NCBI RefSeq assembly: GCF_003258945.1
Contig: NZ_QLIX01000008.1
Span: 123,086-187,085 of the forward strand
Direction of reading: 5' to 3'
Length of the DNA stretch: 64,000 bases
Origin: Roseicella frigidaeris
Lineage (GTDB): Bacteria > Pseudomonadota > Alphaproteobacteria > Acetobacterales > Acetobacteraceae
Below, one piece after another: positions 52,523 to 63,442 of the stretch (position 1 is the first letter of the stretch; each line of letters begins with the position of its first letter). The notes beneath the pieces are model-generated. The model was not told where the DNA came from, ran no database searches, and saw nothing but the letters and a program-made list of their open reading frames with translations. The translations under genes and the position numbers were made by a program.

Positions 52523-55230
52523 GCCGGGAAGCGCAGCGTCATCCGCGCGCCTTGTCCATGGCCCGGGGGGGCCTCCCGCAACGGGCTCTCGGCGGCGATC
52601 CGCCCGCCCATGGCGCCGACCAGGCCGCGGCAGATGGCGAGGCCGAGACCGGACCCGGCGGCGACCCGGTCGGTCCGCCCGGTCCGGAAGAAGGGGTCGA
52701 AGATGCGCGGCAGGTCGGCCGGCGGGATGCCGGGCCCGTCATCCTCGACGAAGATCGCCAGCTCCGCCCCCTCGCGCCGCGCCCCGGCCCGCACCCGGCC
52801 CTCGGGGCCGGAGAATTTCAGCGCGTTGTCCAGCAGGTTGGCCAGCACCTGGTCGAGCAGCGCGGGGTCGAGGAGGGGGTGCGGCAGCCGCTCCGGCCAG
52901 TCGCGGCCGATGCGCCGGCCGGACCCCGCCTCGGCGCGGGCGATCGCGGTCTCCAGCGCCTCGGCGGGATCGACGCGCTCGCGCCGCGGCGTGATCGCCC
53001 CGGCCTCGACCCGCACCATGTCGAGGATGTTGGAGAGGAAGCGGCCCATCCGCCCCGCCTCCTCGATCACGGTCGCCAGCAGGTCGGCGCGGGTCGCCTC
53101 CGGCAGCCGGGCGCCGCTGTCGCGCAGCGTCTCGGCGGCGCCGCGGATGGCGGTGAGCGGGGTGCGGAGATCATGCCCGAGCGAGGTCAGCAGCGCCGTC
53201 CGCAGCGCCTCCGTCTCCGCCCGGGCGGCGCCGCGCGCCCGCTCCTCCATCAGCTCCGCCCGCTCGATGGCGATCGCCGCCTGGTCGAGCAGCGCATCGA
53301 GGGCGCGGTCGCGCTCGGCATCCAGCGCCGCCCCCTCGCGCAGCCGCAGCCCGACCAGCCCGACCAGGCCGCGGGCGGTGCGCATCGGCCGGAATTGCCA
53401 GGCGAGGGCGGGCAGGGTGTCGGTGCCGCGCCCGGCCGGCCGCGCCTGGGCGAAGGCCCAGCGCGCCGCCGCCAGCGCCGCCTCCTCCGGCTCGGCCTCC
53501 ACCGGCACGGCGGCCCGCAGCACCAGCTCCGGCTCCGTCCCGGCCGGGGCATCCGGCAGCGGCCGCAGCACGCAGGCCGGCTGGCCGGTGATGCGCGCCG
53601 CCTCCTCGGCGATGGCGAGGACGAGATCGCCGCTGGTGCCGGGGGCGCCGAGGCGGCGGGAGAACTCGACCAGCCGGCGCAGGCTGAACAGCCGCGCCCG
53701 GGCGGCGCGGACGGAGCGGCCGAGGCCGCCGGTGGTGCCGACCAGCAGCGCCGCCACCAGGCTGAAGACGACGACGCCGACGACATCCTGGGCGCTGGCG
53801 ATGGCCAGCTCGTAGCGCGGCGGCAGGAACAGGAAATTCCAGCAGAGGAAGGAGAGCAGCGCCGCCAGCGCCGCCGGCGCCGGGCCGGCGGCGACCGCCG
53901 CGGCGACGATGGCGGCGAGATAGACCATGCCGAGCGCGCCCTCCGGCACCACGCCATCCGTCGCCAGGCCGACCGCGGTGGCCAGCCCGGTGCAGGCCGG
54001 CACCGCCAGCCAGCGCAGCCAGCCGGGCAGCGCCGGCCGCGCCCGCGCCGGCCGCGCCGGCAGGGCCGGGTCGGGGACCAGGTGCAGCGAGAAATCCGTC
54101 GCCTGCCGCAGCAGCGCCCCGGCCAGGCTGCGCCGGAACAGCCGCCGCCAGGGCGAGGGCCGGCCGCGGCCGAGCACGAGATGGCTGGCATTGCGGGCCC
54201 GGGCATGCGCCAGGATGGCGCCCGGCAGATCGGTCGCCACCGCCGTCTCCACCGCCGCGCCCAGCGCCTCGGCCAGCCGTAGCGCGGCCGCCGGGTCGCC
54301 GGCGGCGCCGCCCGGCCGCTCGACATGCAGCGCCAGCAGCGGCGCGCGCAGCGCGTCGGCGATGCGCCGGGCCTGGCGCAGCACCGTCTCCCCCGCCGCA
54401 TCGCCGCCGAGCAGCGCCAGCACCCGCTCGCCCGCCGGCCAGGGGCCGGCGATCGCCTTGGCGCGCATGTAGTCGCTGATCTCGGCATCCACCCGCTCGG
54501 CGGTCCGCCGCAGCGCCAGCTCGCGCAGCGCCGCCAGGTTGCCCGCGCGGAAGAAGCCCTGCAGCGCCCGCCGCGCCTGCTCCGGCGGGTAGATGCGGCC
54601 CTGGCGCATCCGCTCCAGCAGCTCGGCGGGCGGGATGTCGATCAGCTCCACCGCATCGGCCTCGGCCAGCACCCGGTCCGGCACCGTCTCGGCCACCCGC
54701 ACCCCGGTGATGCGGGCGACGGCGTCCGAGAGGCTTTCCAGATGCTGGACATTCATGGTGGTCCAGACCTCGATGCCGGCCCGCCGCAGCTCCTCCACAT
54801 CCATCCAGCGCTTGGGGTGGCGGCTGCCGGGCAGGTTGCTGTGCGCCAGCTCGTCCAGCAGCAGGATCTGCGGCCGGCGCGCCAGGGCGGCGTCGAGATC
54901 GAACTCGGCCAGGCTCTGGCCGCGATAGACGCTGCCGAGCCGCGGCAGCAGCTCGAGCCCGGATAGCTGGGCGGCGGTCTCGGCCCGGCCATGCGTCTCG
55001 ACCAGGCCGACCACGAGATCGGCGCCGCCGAGCTGCCGGCGGCGCGCCTGGAGCAGCATCTCGAAGGTCTTGCCGACGCCGGGGGCGGCGCCGAGGAAGA
55101 CCTTCAGCCGGCCGCGCCCCTCCTGCGCCGCAAGCGCCAGCAGGGCCTCGGGGTCGGGCCGCGCCGGATCCCGCCGGGGCGGGTCCTGCGGCGCCGGGAT
55201 GCGATGGGCGGGGCGGGATGGGTCCTCCAT
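52519..55230 (-). CDS. kdpD: Sensor histidine kinase KdpD
   Basis: 903 residues. N-terminal KdpD domain with Walker A GAAPGVGKTFEML and DELAHSNLPGSRHPKRW; a universal-stress-like domain (ERVLALLGGDAAGETVLRQA); four membrane helices around residues 385-490; a GAF-like region; HisKA with phospho-His686 in LGHDLRTPLTAIRG; HATPase_c motifs NLLDNALKFSG and VEDDGPGIP. It senses K+ limitation and phosphorylates KdpE. ATG 55230 chosen; a GTG at 55251 is possible. Read after kdpC and the small ORF. Confidence 0.95.
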   Translation of the reverse strand: MEDPSRPAHRIPAPQDPPRRDPARPDPEALLALAAQEGRGRLKVFLGAAPGVGKTFEMLLQARRRQLGGADLVVGLVETHGRAETAAQLSGLELLPRLGSVYRGQSLAEFDLDAALARRPQILLLDELAHSNLPGSRHPKRWMDVEELRRAGIEVWTTMNVQHLESLSDAVARITGVRVAETVPDRVLAEADAVELIDIPPAELLERMRQGRIYPPEQARRALQGFFRAGNLAALRELALRRTAERVDAEISDYMRAKAIAGPWPAGERVLALLGGDAAGETVLRQARRIADALRAPLLALHVERPGGAAGDPAAALRLAEALGAAVETAVATDLPGAILAHARARNASHLVLGRGRPSPWRRLFRRSLAGALLRQATDFSLHLVPDPALPARPARARPALPGWLRWLAVPACTGLATAVGLATDGVVPEGALGMVYLAAIVAAAVAAGPAPAALAALLSFLCWNFLFLPPRYELAIASAQDVVGVVVFSLVAALLVGTTGGLGRSVRAARARLFSLRRLVEFSRRLGAPGTSGDLVLAIAEEAARITGQPACVLRPLPDAPAGTEPELVLRAAVPVEAEPEEAALAAARWAFAQARPAGRGTDTLPALAWQFRPMRTARGLVGLVGLRLREGAALDAERDRALDALLDQAAIAIERAELMEERARGAARAETEALRTALLTSLGHDLRTPLTAIRGAAETLRDSGARLPEATRADLLATVIEEAGRMGRFLSNILDMVRVEAGAITPRRERVDPAEALETAIARAEAGSGRRIGRDWPERLPHPLLDPALLDQVLANLLDNALKFSGPEGRVRAGARREGAELAIFVEDDGPGIPPADLPRIFDPFFRTGRTDRVAAGSGLGLAICRGLVGAMGGRIAAESPLREAPPGHGQGARMTLRFPA

Positions 55231-55259
55231 CGGCCGAGGATAATCCGGCACGGCCGCGC

Positions 55260-55583
55260 CTACCGCATCCGCGGGCCGCGCCCGGTCGGGGCCAGGCAGG
55301 CAGCGGCGGTGGCGAGGGCGATCGCCGCCACCCCGGCCATCCAGGCGGCGGCCTGCCAGGGCGTGCCGCCGCCGCCGGGGCGAAGGCCGAGCAGCAGGGC
55401 GCCGAGGAAGGACCAGGCGAGCTCAGCCAGGAAACCGCGCAGGACCAGCCCGCCGGCGCCGATCCGCCCGCGGCCGCGGCGCCGCCCGGGGCGCCGGGCC
55501 CGCGCCAGGCCGCGGTCGGGCCAGGGACGCCCGCGGGGGCGCCCGCGGGGGGCGCCCGCGGCGCCGGGGAGGGGCATGCGCAT
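55260..55583 (-). CDS. Small membrane protein in the kdp operon
   Basis: 107 residues between kdpC and kdpD. The first ~45 residues are Arg/Gly/Pro-rich and poorly structured; the rest has two hydrophobic segments (ELAWSFLGALLLGLR, and AAAWMAGVAAIALATAAACLA). It starts 15 bases past the kdpC stop and ends 29 bases before kdpD, filling what would otherwise be a gap in the operon. ATG 55583 or 55577. No family recognised; it may be a spurious frame in GC-rich DNA. Confidence 0.45.
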   Translation of the reverse strand: MRMPLPGAAGAPRGRPRGRPWPDRGLARARRPGRRRGRGRIGAGGLVLRGFLAELAWSFLGALLLGLRPGGGGTPWQAAAWMAGVAAIALATAAACLAPTGRGPRMR

Positions 55584-55598
55584 CGCCGGCCTCCGGCC

Positions 55599-56195
55599 TC
55601 AGGGCTCCGCGTCGAGGGCGAGGTTGAGCCGCAGCACGTTCACCCGTGCCTCGCCGAGCAGGCCGAGCGCGCGGGGGCTGGCCTCGTGCTCGATCAGCGC
55701 CAGCACCCGCGCCACGGGCAGGCCGCGGGCGGCGGCGATGCCCGGGGCCTGGCGCCTGGCATTCTCGAGGCTGATATCCGGGTCGAGGCCGGAGCCCGAG
55801 GCCGTCACCGCATCCGCCGGCACCGGGCCCGGCGCGGTGGCGGTGGCCGCGGCGATGCGCTGGCGGATGGCCTCGCGCAGCGCCTCGCTGGTCGGCCCGA
55901 GCTGCGAGGCGGCGCCGGCGGCGGCGTTGTAGGGGGCGGGCCGGGTGCCGCCCGGCGCCGCCGGATCGGCCTCGGTCGTCGCCGAGGGGCGGCCATGGAA
56001 ATGCCGCGGGCTGGTGAAGTCCTGGCCGATCAGCGTCGAGCCGATGATGCGGCCGTTGCGCTCGACCAGGCTGCCGCCGGCCTGCCAGGGGAAGGCGAGG
56101 CGGGCGATGCCGGTCATGGCGAGCGGCATGGCGAGGCCGGTGAGGAGGGTCAGCCCGAGGATCATCGCAAGGGCCGGGCGGAGCAGGCTGGTCAT
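55599..56195 (-). CDS. kdpC: Potassium-transporting ATPase subunit KdpC
   Basis: 198 residues: an N-terminal membrane helix (LAMILGLTLLTGLAMPLAMTG) and a soluble part with IGSTLIGQDFTSPRHFHGRPS, SGSGLDPDISLENA and the ending LARVNVLRLNLAL-like LGEARVNVLRLNLALD. KdpC supports ATP binding and assembly of the Kdp pump. Three bases separate its ATG from the kdpB stop. Confidence 0.95.
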   Translation of the reverse strand: MTSLLRPALAMILGLTLLTGLAMPLAMTGIARLAFPWQAGGSLVERNGRIIGSTLIGQDFTSPRHFHGRPSATTEADPAAPGGTRPAPYNAAAGAASQLGPTSEALREAIRQRIAAATATAPGPVPADAVTASGSGLDPDISLENARRQAPGIAAARGLPVARVLALIEHEASPRALGLLGEARVNVLRLNLALDAEP

Positions 56196-56198
56196 GGC

Positions 56199-58271
<2,073 letters not shown>

Positions 58272-58285
58272 GGGCGGATCGGGCC

Positions 58286-59995
58286 TCAGTAGGTCTTGCC
58301 GGCGAGCAGCACGACATGCTCGGCGATCGGGCCGAGGGCGAGGGAGGGGAGGAATTGCAGGCCGCCGAGGATCAGGATCACCCCGGCGAGCAGCCCGGCG
58401 AAGAGCGGCGTGTGGGTCGGCAGGGTGCCGGCGCCCTCCGGCAGCTTCGGCTTGGCGGCCAGCGCGCCGGCCATGGCCATCACCGGCACGGCATAGGCGA
58501 AGCGGCCGAGCAGCATGGCGAGGCCGAGCGTCACGTCGAGCCAGGGCGTGTCGGCCGTGAGGCCGCCGAAGGCCGAGCCGTTGTTGCCGGTGGCCGAGGT
58601 GTAGGCATAGAGCATCTCGGTCAGGCCGTGCGGCCCCTGATTGGCCAGCGAGGCGAGCGCCGCCGGCAGCACCATGGAGAGGGCGGTGAAGCCGAGGATC
58701 GTCGCCGGCAGCACCAGCGCCGCCAGCATCGCCAGCTTCACCTCCCGCGCCTGCACCTTCTTGCCGAGGAATTCCGGCGTGCGGCCGACCATGAGGCCGG
58801 CGACGAAGACAGCGAGCAGCACGAAGACCAGCATGCCGTAGAGGCCGGAGCCGACGCCGCCCGGCAGCACCTCGCCGAGCTGGATGAGAAACAGCGGCAC
58901 CAGCCCGCCGAGCGGCGTCAGGCTGTCGAACATGGCGTTCACCGCGCCGCAGGAGACGCCGGTGGTGGTGGCGGTGAAGAGCGCGACCAGGGCCTGGCCG
59001 AAGCGGAGGTCCTTGCCCTCCATGTTGCCCTGCGCCGGGTCGAGGCCGAGCGCCAGGTGCAGCGGGTTGCCCGCCGTCTCGGCGGCATAGATGGCGCCGG
59101 TCGCCAGCAGGACGAAGCCGAGCATGACCGCGAGCAGCACCCGGCCCTGGCGGCGGTTGCCGACGAGGGCGCCGAAGCTGAGGCAGAGGGCGAAGGGGAT
59201 CACGGTCTGCGCCCAGATCTGCAGGGCGGTGGCGATGGCATCCGGCCCCTCGAAGGGGTGCAGCGCGTTCACCCCGAAGAAGCCGCCGCCATTGGTGCCG
59301 AGATGCTTGATGGCGATCTGGAAGGCGACGGGGCCGAGCGGGATGCTCTGCCGCCCGCCCTCCAGCGTCTCCGCCGTCACCGCGCCGGCCAGGGTCTGCG
59401 GCATGCCGAGCGCGACGAAGGCGAGGCCGAGGACCACCGAGAGCGGCAGCAGGACGTAGAGCGTCATCCGCACCAGATCGGCCCAGAAATTGCCGAGCTG
59501 CGTCGCCCGGCCGGTGGCGAAGGCGCGGGTGAGGGCGAGGGCGAGGGCCATGCCGGTCGCCGCCGAGACGAAATTCTGCACCGTCAGCCCGGCCATCTGG
59601 CTGAGATGCGAGGCCGCGACCTCGCCCGAATAGGCCTGCCAATTGGTGTTGGTGACGAAGCTGATGGCGGTGTTGAAGGCGAGCGCCGGCGCCATGCCGG
59701 GCACGCCCTGCGGGTTCAGCGGCAGCACGCCCTGCAGCCGCAGCAGGGCGTAGAGCAGGGCGAAGCCGGCGGCGTTGAAGCCGAGCATGGCGAGCGTATA
59801 GGCCTGCCAGCCCTGGCCCTTGCCGGGATCGATGCCGGCCATGGCGTAGAGCCCGCGCTCGATCGGGCCGAGGAGCGGGTGGAGGATCGTGCGCCGGCCT
59901 TCCGCCACCCGGGCGATGTGCCGCCCGAGCGGCACGGCGCCGGCCAGCACCGCGGCGAGGACGAGCGCGATCTGCGCCCAGCCAAGGAGGGTCAT
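58286..59995 (-). CDS. kdpA: Potassium-transporting ATPase K+-binding subunit KdpA
   Basis: 569 residues, about ten membrane helices, related to KtrB/TrkH channels. The four pore loops are visible: [37 protein letters not shown] and [12 protein letters not shown]. They form the K+ selectivity filter. ATG 59995 is three bases from the kdpF stop. Confidence 0.97.
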   Translation of the reverse strand: MTLLGWAQIALVLAAVLAGAVPLGRHIARVAEGRRTILHPLLGPIERGLYAMAGIDPGKGQGWQAYTLAMLGFNAAGFALLYALLRLQGVLPLNPQGVPGMAPALAFNTAISFVTNTNWQAYSGEVAASHLSQMAGLTVQNFVSAATGMALALALTRAFATGRATQLGNFWADLVRMTLYVLLPLSVVLGLAFVALGMPQTLAGAVTAETLEGGRQSIPLGPVAFQIAIKHLGTNGGGFFGVNALHPFEGPDAIATALQIWAQTVIPFALCLSFGALVGNRRQGRVLLAVMLGFVLLATGAIYAAETAGNPLHLALGLDPAQGNMEGKDLRFGQALVALFTATTTGVSCGAVNAMFDSLTPLGGLVPLFLIQLGEVLPGGVGSGLYGMLVFVLLAVFVAGLMVGRTPEFLGKKVQAREVKLAMLAALVLPATILGFTALSMVLPAALASLANQGPHGLTEMLYAYTSATGNNGSAFGGLTADTPWLDVTLGLAMLLGRFAYAVPVMAMAGALAAKPKLPEGAGTLPTHTPLFAGLLAGVILILGGLQFLPSLALGPIAEHVVLLAGKTY

Positions 59996-59998
59996 GGA

Positions 59999-60085
59999 TC
60001 AGAGATCCTCGGGGCGCAGCAGCGCCCATAGCAGGTAGAGGAGCAGCGCGGCGGCGACGGCGCCGCCGAGGAGGAGGTCGAGCAT
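59999..60085 (-). CDS. kdpF: KdpF small subunit
   Basis: 28 residues, [20 protein letters not shown] with a short charged tail (RPEDL). A single membrane helix of KdpF size immediately before kdpA. In E. coli KdpF stabilises the KdpABC complex. It is too short for automatic detection and starts seven bases after the 27-residue ORF. Confidence 0.9.
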   Translation of the reverse strand: MLDLLLGGAVAAALLLYLLWALLRPEDL

Positions 60086-60092
60086 GGTCGGC

Positions 60093-60176
60093 CTAGACGC
60101 GGGCGCAGCCGGCGGCATAGGCGGCGAGCAGCGCGAAGCTGCCGAGGCCGAGGGCGAGGAGAAGGAGATCGGGCAA
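60093..60176 (-). CDS. 27-residue membrane peptide upstream of kdpF
   Basis: TTG start at 60176 with GGAGG six bases upstream; product MPDLLLLALGLGSFALLAAY followed by AAGCARV and TAG. It is a single hydrophobic helix ending in a Cys-Ala-Arg tail. Peptides of similar shape ending in CxR are remembered in front of kdpF in other alphaproteobacteria, but this cannot be confirmed here. Coupled spacing to kdpF (7 bases) supports translation. Function unknown; a K+-pump subunit or leader is possible. Confidence 0.65.
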   Translation of the reverse strand: MPDLLLLALGLGSFALLAAYAAGCARV

Positions 60177-60221
60177 GAGGGGCCTCCGGATCGGGTCCAA
60201 GACCCTCGATCCCTAGGCGGC

Positions 60222-60280
60222 GGGCCCGTAAAGGCTCCATGCGAATGGCGGGGCCGGGGCGTAAAAAACCCATAAAGACG
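60222..60280 (-). promoter_or_regulatory. Putative KdpE-controlled promoter of the kdp operon
   Basis: Upstream of the first kdp ORF the minus strand has CTTTATGGG (60278-60270), TTTTTTACGCCCC (60269-60257) and CCTTTACGGGCCC (60234-60222): three TTTA(T/C)G-like elements, AT-rich against a GC background. KdpE boxes in E. coli are also T-rich direct repeats. Assignment is by position and repetition only. Confidence 0.4.
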
Positions 60281-60380
60281 GCCGCGCCGGCCACCGGCCG
60301 GGACAAGCCCGGATGTTGCTCCAGCGCTGCCGGACCGGCCGCCGCGGGCCGGTCAGGGCCGGCCGGTCAGGGTCGGCCGA

Positions 60381-60833
60381 TCAGGGCGGTGTCGCCGCCG
60401 GCCGGTTCGCCTCGGCCCAGGCGATGATCCGCTCCGCCGACAGGGCACCGGCCTGCCGCGCCACCTCGCGCCCCGCGGCGAAGACGGCCAGGGTGGGGAT
60501 GCTGCGGATGCCGAGCTCGTCGGCGATCGCCGGCGCCTCCTCGGTCGAGAGCTTGACGAGGCGCCAGCGCGGCTCCAGCCGCCCCGCCGCCTGTTCGAAG
60601 GCGGGGGCCATCACCTGGCAGGGGCCGCACCAGGAGGCCCAGACATCCACCAGGAGCGGCAGGCCGCTATGGTGCAGGTGGCGCCGGAACCGCGCCTCGC
60701 TCAGCGCCACCGGCTTGCCCTGGAAGAGCGGCGCCTTGCAGCTGCCGCAGCGTGGCGCCTCGCCGAGCCGGGCGGCCGGGACGCGGTTGATGGCGTCGCA
60801 ACGCGGGCAGACCACCTGGATGCTGTCGGCCAT
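60381..60833 (-). CDS. trxC: Thioredoxin 2 (TrxC-like)
   Basis: 150 residues. The N-terminal zinc ribbon has CPRCDAIN and CGSCK; the thioredoxin fold has active site WCGPC in VDVWASWCGPCQVM and cis-Pro in IRSIPTLAVF. This is the architecture of thioredoxin 2, a cytoplasmic oxidative-stress disulfide reductase. ATG 60833 is the only start that includes the zinc site. Confidence 0.94.
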   Translation of the reverse strand: MADSIQVVCPRCDAINRVPAARLGEAPRCGSCKAPLFQGKPVALSEARFRRHLHHSGLPLLVDVWASWCGPCQVMAPAFEQAAGRLEPRWRLVKLSTEEAPAIADELGIRSIPTLAVFAAGREVARQAGALSAERIIAWAEANRPAATPP

Positions 60834-61111
60834 GCTCCCTCCGAGGCCCTGCAACGCATCAGGCGGCGGCGGGCTTCCGGGGCATGCCGCGCTCACCGGG
60901 GGTGCCGCAGCATGCGCTGGGTCATCGGTGGCGGATCATCGTCAGGCGGTCGGAGGGATCGGCCTGAAGGCGATCGGCTCCAGGCCAGCGGCAAGCCATC
61001 GGCCCTGGAGCCTGCCGGCGGCGACCGGACATCGGCGCCGCTGCCGGGGGATGTCCCGTCCCGCCGGCCACCGGATGCCGCGCCCTGCCGGGCCACGGCA
61101 TCCAGGCCGGG

Positions 61112-61333
61112 TCAGGCCGGCTTGCCCAGCCGCTTGCGGCCGCCTGCCCAGGCCTCCTGGGCGCTGGGGAAGGTGTCCTGCGACTGCTGCACGACGACCT
61201 GCGAGGCCTCCTCGACGATCAGCCAGAGCCACCGGCGTGGCGGCAGGGGCTGGCGCTGCACCCTGACCTCATAGCTCCGAGGGTTGCTCGGCGGGATGGC
61301 GGGTCCGTTCTTTCCGATGACGCTTGTCGACAT
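61112..61333 (-). CDS. Small hypothetical protein
   Basis: 73 residues: strand-like YEVRVQRQPLPPRRWLWLIVEE followed by a Gln/Ser-rich helix (SAQEAWAGGRKRL). No family assigned. ATG 61333, no clear ribosome site. Coding is likely from the ordered W/V pattern, but it could be spurious. Confidence 0.5.
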   Translation of the reverse strand: MSTSVIGKNGPAIPPSNPRSYEVRVQRQPLPPRRWLWLIVEEASQVVVQQSQDTFPSAQEAWAGGRKRLGKPA

Positions 61334-61767
61334 GCGTGCGTGGCTTACGGCTCGTTCAGTTTCGGATGTCCATCCCGGGATGGGAGGGTACGCGGCTGAG
61401 GCAGCCTAGCGCGCCGTTCCATGGGTGCCCAGGCGGATCGTTGCGAATACCGGAGACTCGAATCCCCGGCACGCCGCTTGTAGGCCAAAGGGGGACCGCG
61501 CGCTGCTCACAAGCTTGCTCAGTCGCCCGACAAAGCATCTCGATCGCTGTCGCAAACCGGGCGATCGGCGCAGCTTTTTCTCAGGAGACATAAATAGGTC
61601 CCTGCAATTCACGCATGTGGCGATTATTGTGCGCAAGCGGCCCGCGCAGCCGGGTTGACCACACCGTCCTTCGCCCGACATTGGGTTGCCGATCGCGTGC
61701 ATCATCGCGGGCCGCCCGCCAGGCGCGCCGCGTCACAGGGAGACCCCGATTGGCCCAGCATCGCCGC
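61334..61767. other. Non-coding leader upstream of the AvcD-like gene
   Basis: 434 bases with no convincing gene. It is less GC-rich than its surroundings between 61560 and 61640 (a run of five T and AAATAGG). At 61441-61475 lies a stretch resembling the T-arm end of a tRNA on the minus strand, without the rest of a tRNA. In Vibrio the avcD gene is preceded by a small inhibitory RNA, AvcI; whether this leader encodes an equivalent is open. Confidence 0.45.
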
Positions 61768-63336
61768 ATGCCGAAGCCGGGGACCGGGCGCGTCGAGGCG
61801 CTCGCCCTCGCGCGGGCGGCGCAGGGGGCGGATCTGGTCATCGGCGTCGTCGGCGCGGTCGGCTCGGGCACCTCCACCATCGCCCGCGTGCTCCGCCGCC
61901 TGCTGCGCCGGGCCGGCGCCGACGCCACCGCCATCCGGGCGAGCGACGTGCTGGCGCGGGCGGCGCCGCTCGACTGGGCCGCGGCCATGGCCGAGCCGCC
62001 GCTCCGCCGCTTCGGCGCCCTGCAGGCCGTCGGCAGCCGGCTGCGGCACGAGAACGACAACGCCTTCGTCGCCGCCGGCATGATCGCCGGCATCCATGCC
62101 GCGCGCGCGGCGGGCGGGCCGCCGATCGCGGTCTGCGACGCGATCCGGCACCCGGCCGAGGTGCAGCTCCTCCGCTCCGTCTATGGCGAGGCCTTCTGGC
62201 TCGTCGGCGTGGTCTGCGACGAGGCCACGCGGCACGCCCGGCTGATGCGCAAATACGGGCTGGCGCCGGACGATGCCGATGCCGCGCGGGCGGTGCAGGA
62301 TTTCATGGGCCGCGACGAGAATTCCGGCGTCGAGCATGGCCAGAAGGTCGCCGAGGCCTTCCGCTACGCCGATTTCCACTGCGACAGCTCCGCCTCCCTG
62401 CCGCAGGCGGATGCGCCGGATGCGGTGCTGGATGCCTGGCCGGTCACCGCCGATCTCGAACGCTTCCTGGCCCTGGTCCGGACCGAGAAGCCGATGCTGC
62501 GCCCGACCGAGGCGGAGCAGGCGATGTACCACGCCTATGCCGCCCGGCTCGGCAGCGCCTGCCTGTCGCGCCAGGTGGGCGCGGTGCTGCTCGGCCAGGA
62601 CGGGCAGCTGCTGGCGACCGGCTGCAACGAGGTGCCGCGCGCCGGCGGCGGCCTCTATGGCGAGGGGATGGACGACCCGGCCGAGGTCGAGCGCGGCCGC
62701 TGCCACGCCTATGGCGGCTTCTGCCGCAACACCGACGAGCGCAACAAGCTGGTCGACCACGTGCTCGACCTGCTGGCCGAGGAGGGCGTCGCGCTGGGCG
62801 ACGAGACGGCGCGCACCGCGCTGGCGCGGCGGCTGCGGCGCTCGCGGCTCGGCCATCTGGTGGAGTTCAGCCGCTCCGTGCATGCCGAGATGGATGCGCT
62901 GGTCTCGGCGGCGCGGCGCGGCGTCTCCACCGTCGGCGCGCGGCTCTTCGTCACCACCTTTCCCTGCCACAACTGCGCCCGGCACATCGTCGCCGCCGGC
63001 ATCGACGAGGTGCAGTTCATCGAGCCCTATCTGAAGAGCAAGGCGCTCGCCCTGCATGACGACAGCATCACCCTGCCGCAGGCGGGCTGGGTGCCGCCGA
63101 GCCTGGCGCGCCGCCTCGGCCGGCCCGGGCCGCAGCGCGTCTGCTTCCGCCCCTATGTCGGCGCCGCGCCGCGCCTGTTCCGCCGCGCCTTCCTCAAGGA
63201 TGGCGAGGTGAAGGACGGCATGTCCGGCCGGCTGCTGCCGGCGCCGGAGCAGGCCTTCGAGAATCGCCGGCCGCTCAGCGAGGGCTACCGCGCGCTGGAG
63301 GCGGAGATCGCCGCGCGCTTCGCCGGCACCGGGTGA
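61768..63336 (+). CDS. avcD: Anti-phage dCTP deaminase, AvcD-like
   Basis: 522 residues. N-terminal P-loop kinase-like domain (VIGVVGAVGSGTSTIARVLR) and C-terminal cytidine-deaminase domain: HAEMDAL (His372, Glu374) and FPCHNCARH (Cys400, Cys403) bind the zinc; CHAYGGFC (312-319) may hold a second zinc. This two-domain order is that of AvcD, which deaminates dCTP/dCMP to starve phage. Walker A has Thr in place of the usual Lys. ATG 61768 chosen; a TTG at 61750 has a better ribosome site (AGGGAG) and is equally possible. Confidence 0.88.
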   Translation: MPKPGTGRVEALALARAAQGADLVIGVVGAVGSGTSTIARVLRRLLRRAGADATAIRASDVLARAAPLDWAAAMAEPPLRRFGALQAVGSRLRHENDNAFVAAGMIAGIHAARAAGGPPIAVCDAIRHPAEVQLLRSVYGEAFWLVGVVCDEATRHARLMRKYGLAPDDADAARAVQDFMGRDENSGVEHGQKVAEAFRYADFHCDSSASLPQADAPDAVLDAWPVTADLERFLALVRTEKPMLRPTEAEQAMYHAYAARLGSACLSRQVGAVLLGQDGQLLATGCNEVPRAGGGLYGEGMDDPAEVERGRCHAYGGFCRNTDERNKLVDHVLDLLAEEGVALGDETARTALARRLRRSRLGHLVEFSRSVHAEMDALVSAARRGVSTVGARLFVTTFPCHNCARHIVAAGIDEVQFIEPYLKSKALALHDDSITLPQAGWVPPSLARRLGRPGPQRVCFRPYVGAAPRLFRRAFLKDGEVKDGMSGRLLPAPEQAFENRRPLSEGYRALEAEIAARFAGTG

Positions 63337-63442
63337 CCCGACCCGGCTGATCGACCCCGCTGATCGACCCCGCTGGCCCGATTGGCAGCCGGGACGCCCC
63401 GGCCTAGGCTCGCCGCCTCGGCCAAGAGGGGAACGTCCAGCC

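Noticed and set aside
61441..61475. Complete tRNA gene on the minus strand
   Set aside because: Only a T-arm-like element; no acceptor partner or anticodon arm upstream.
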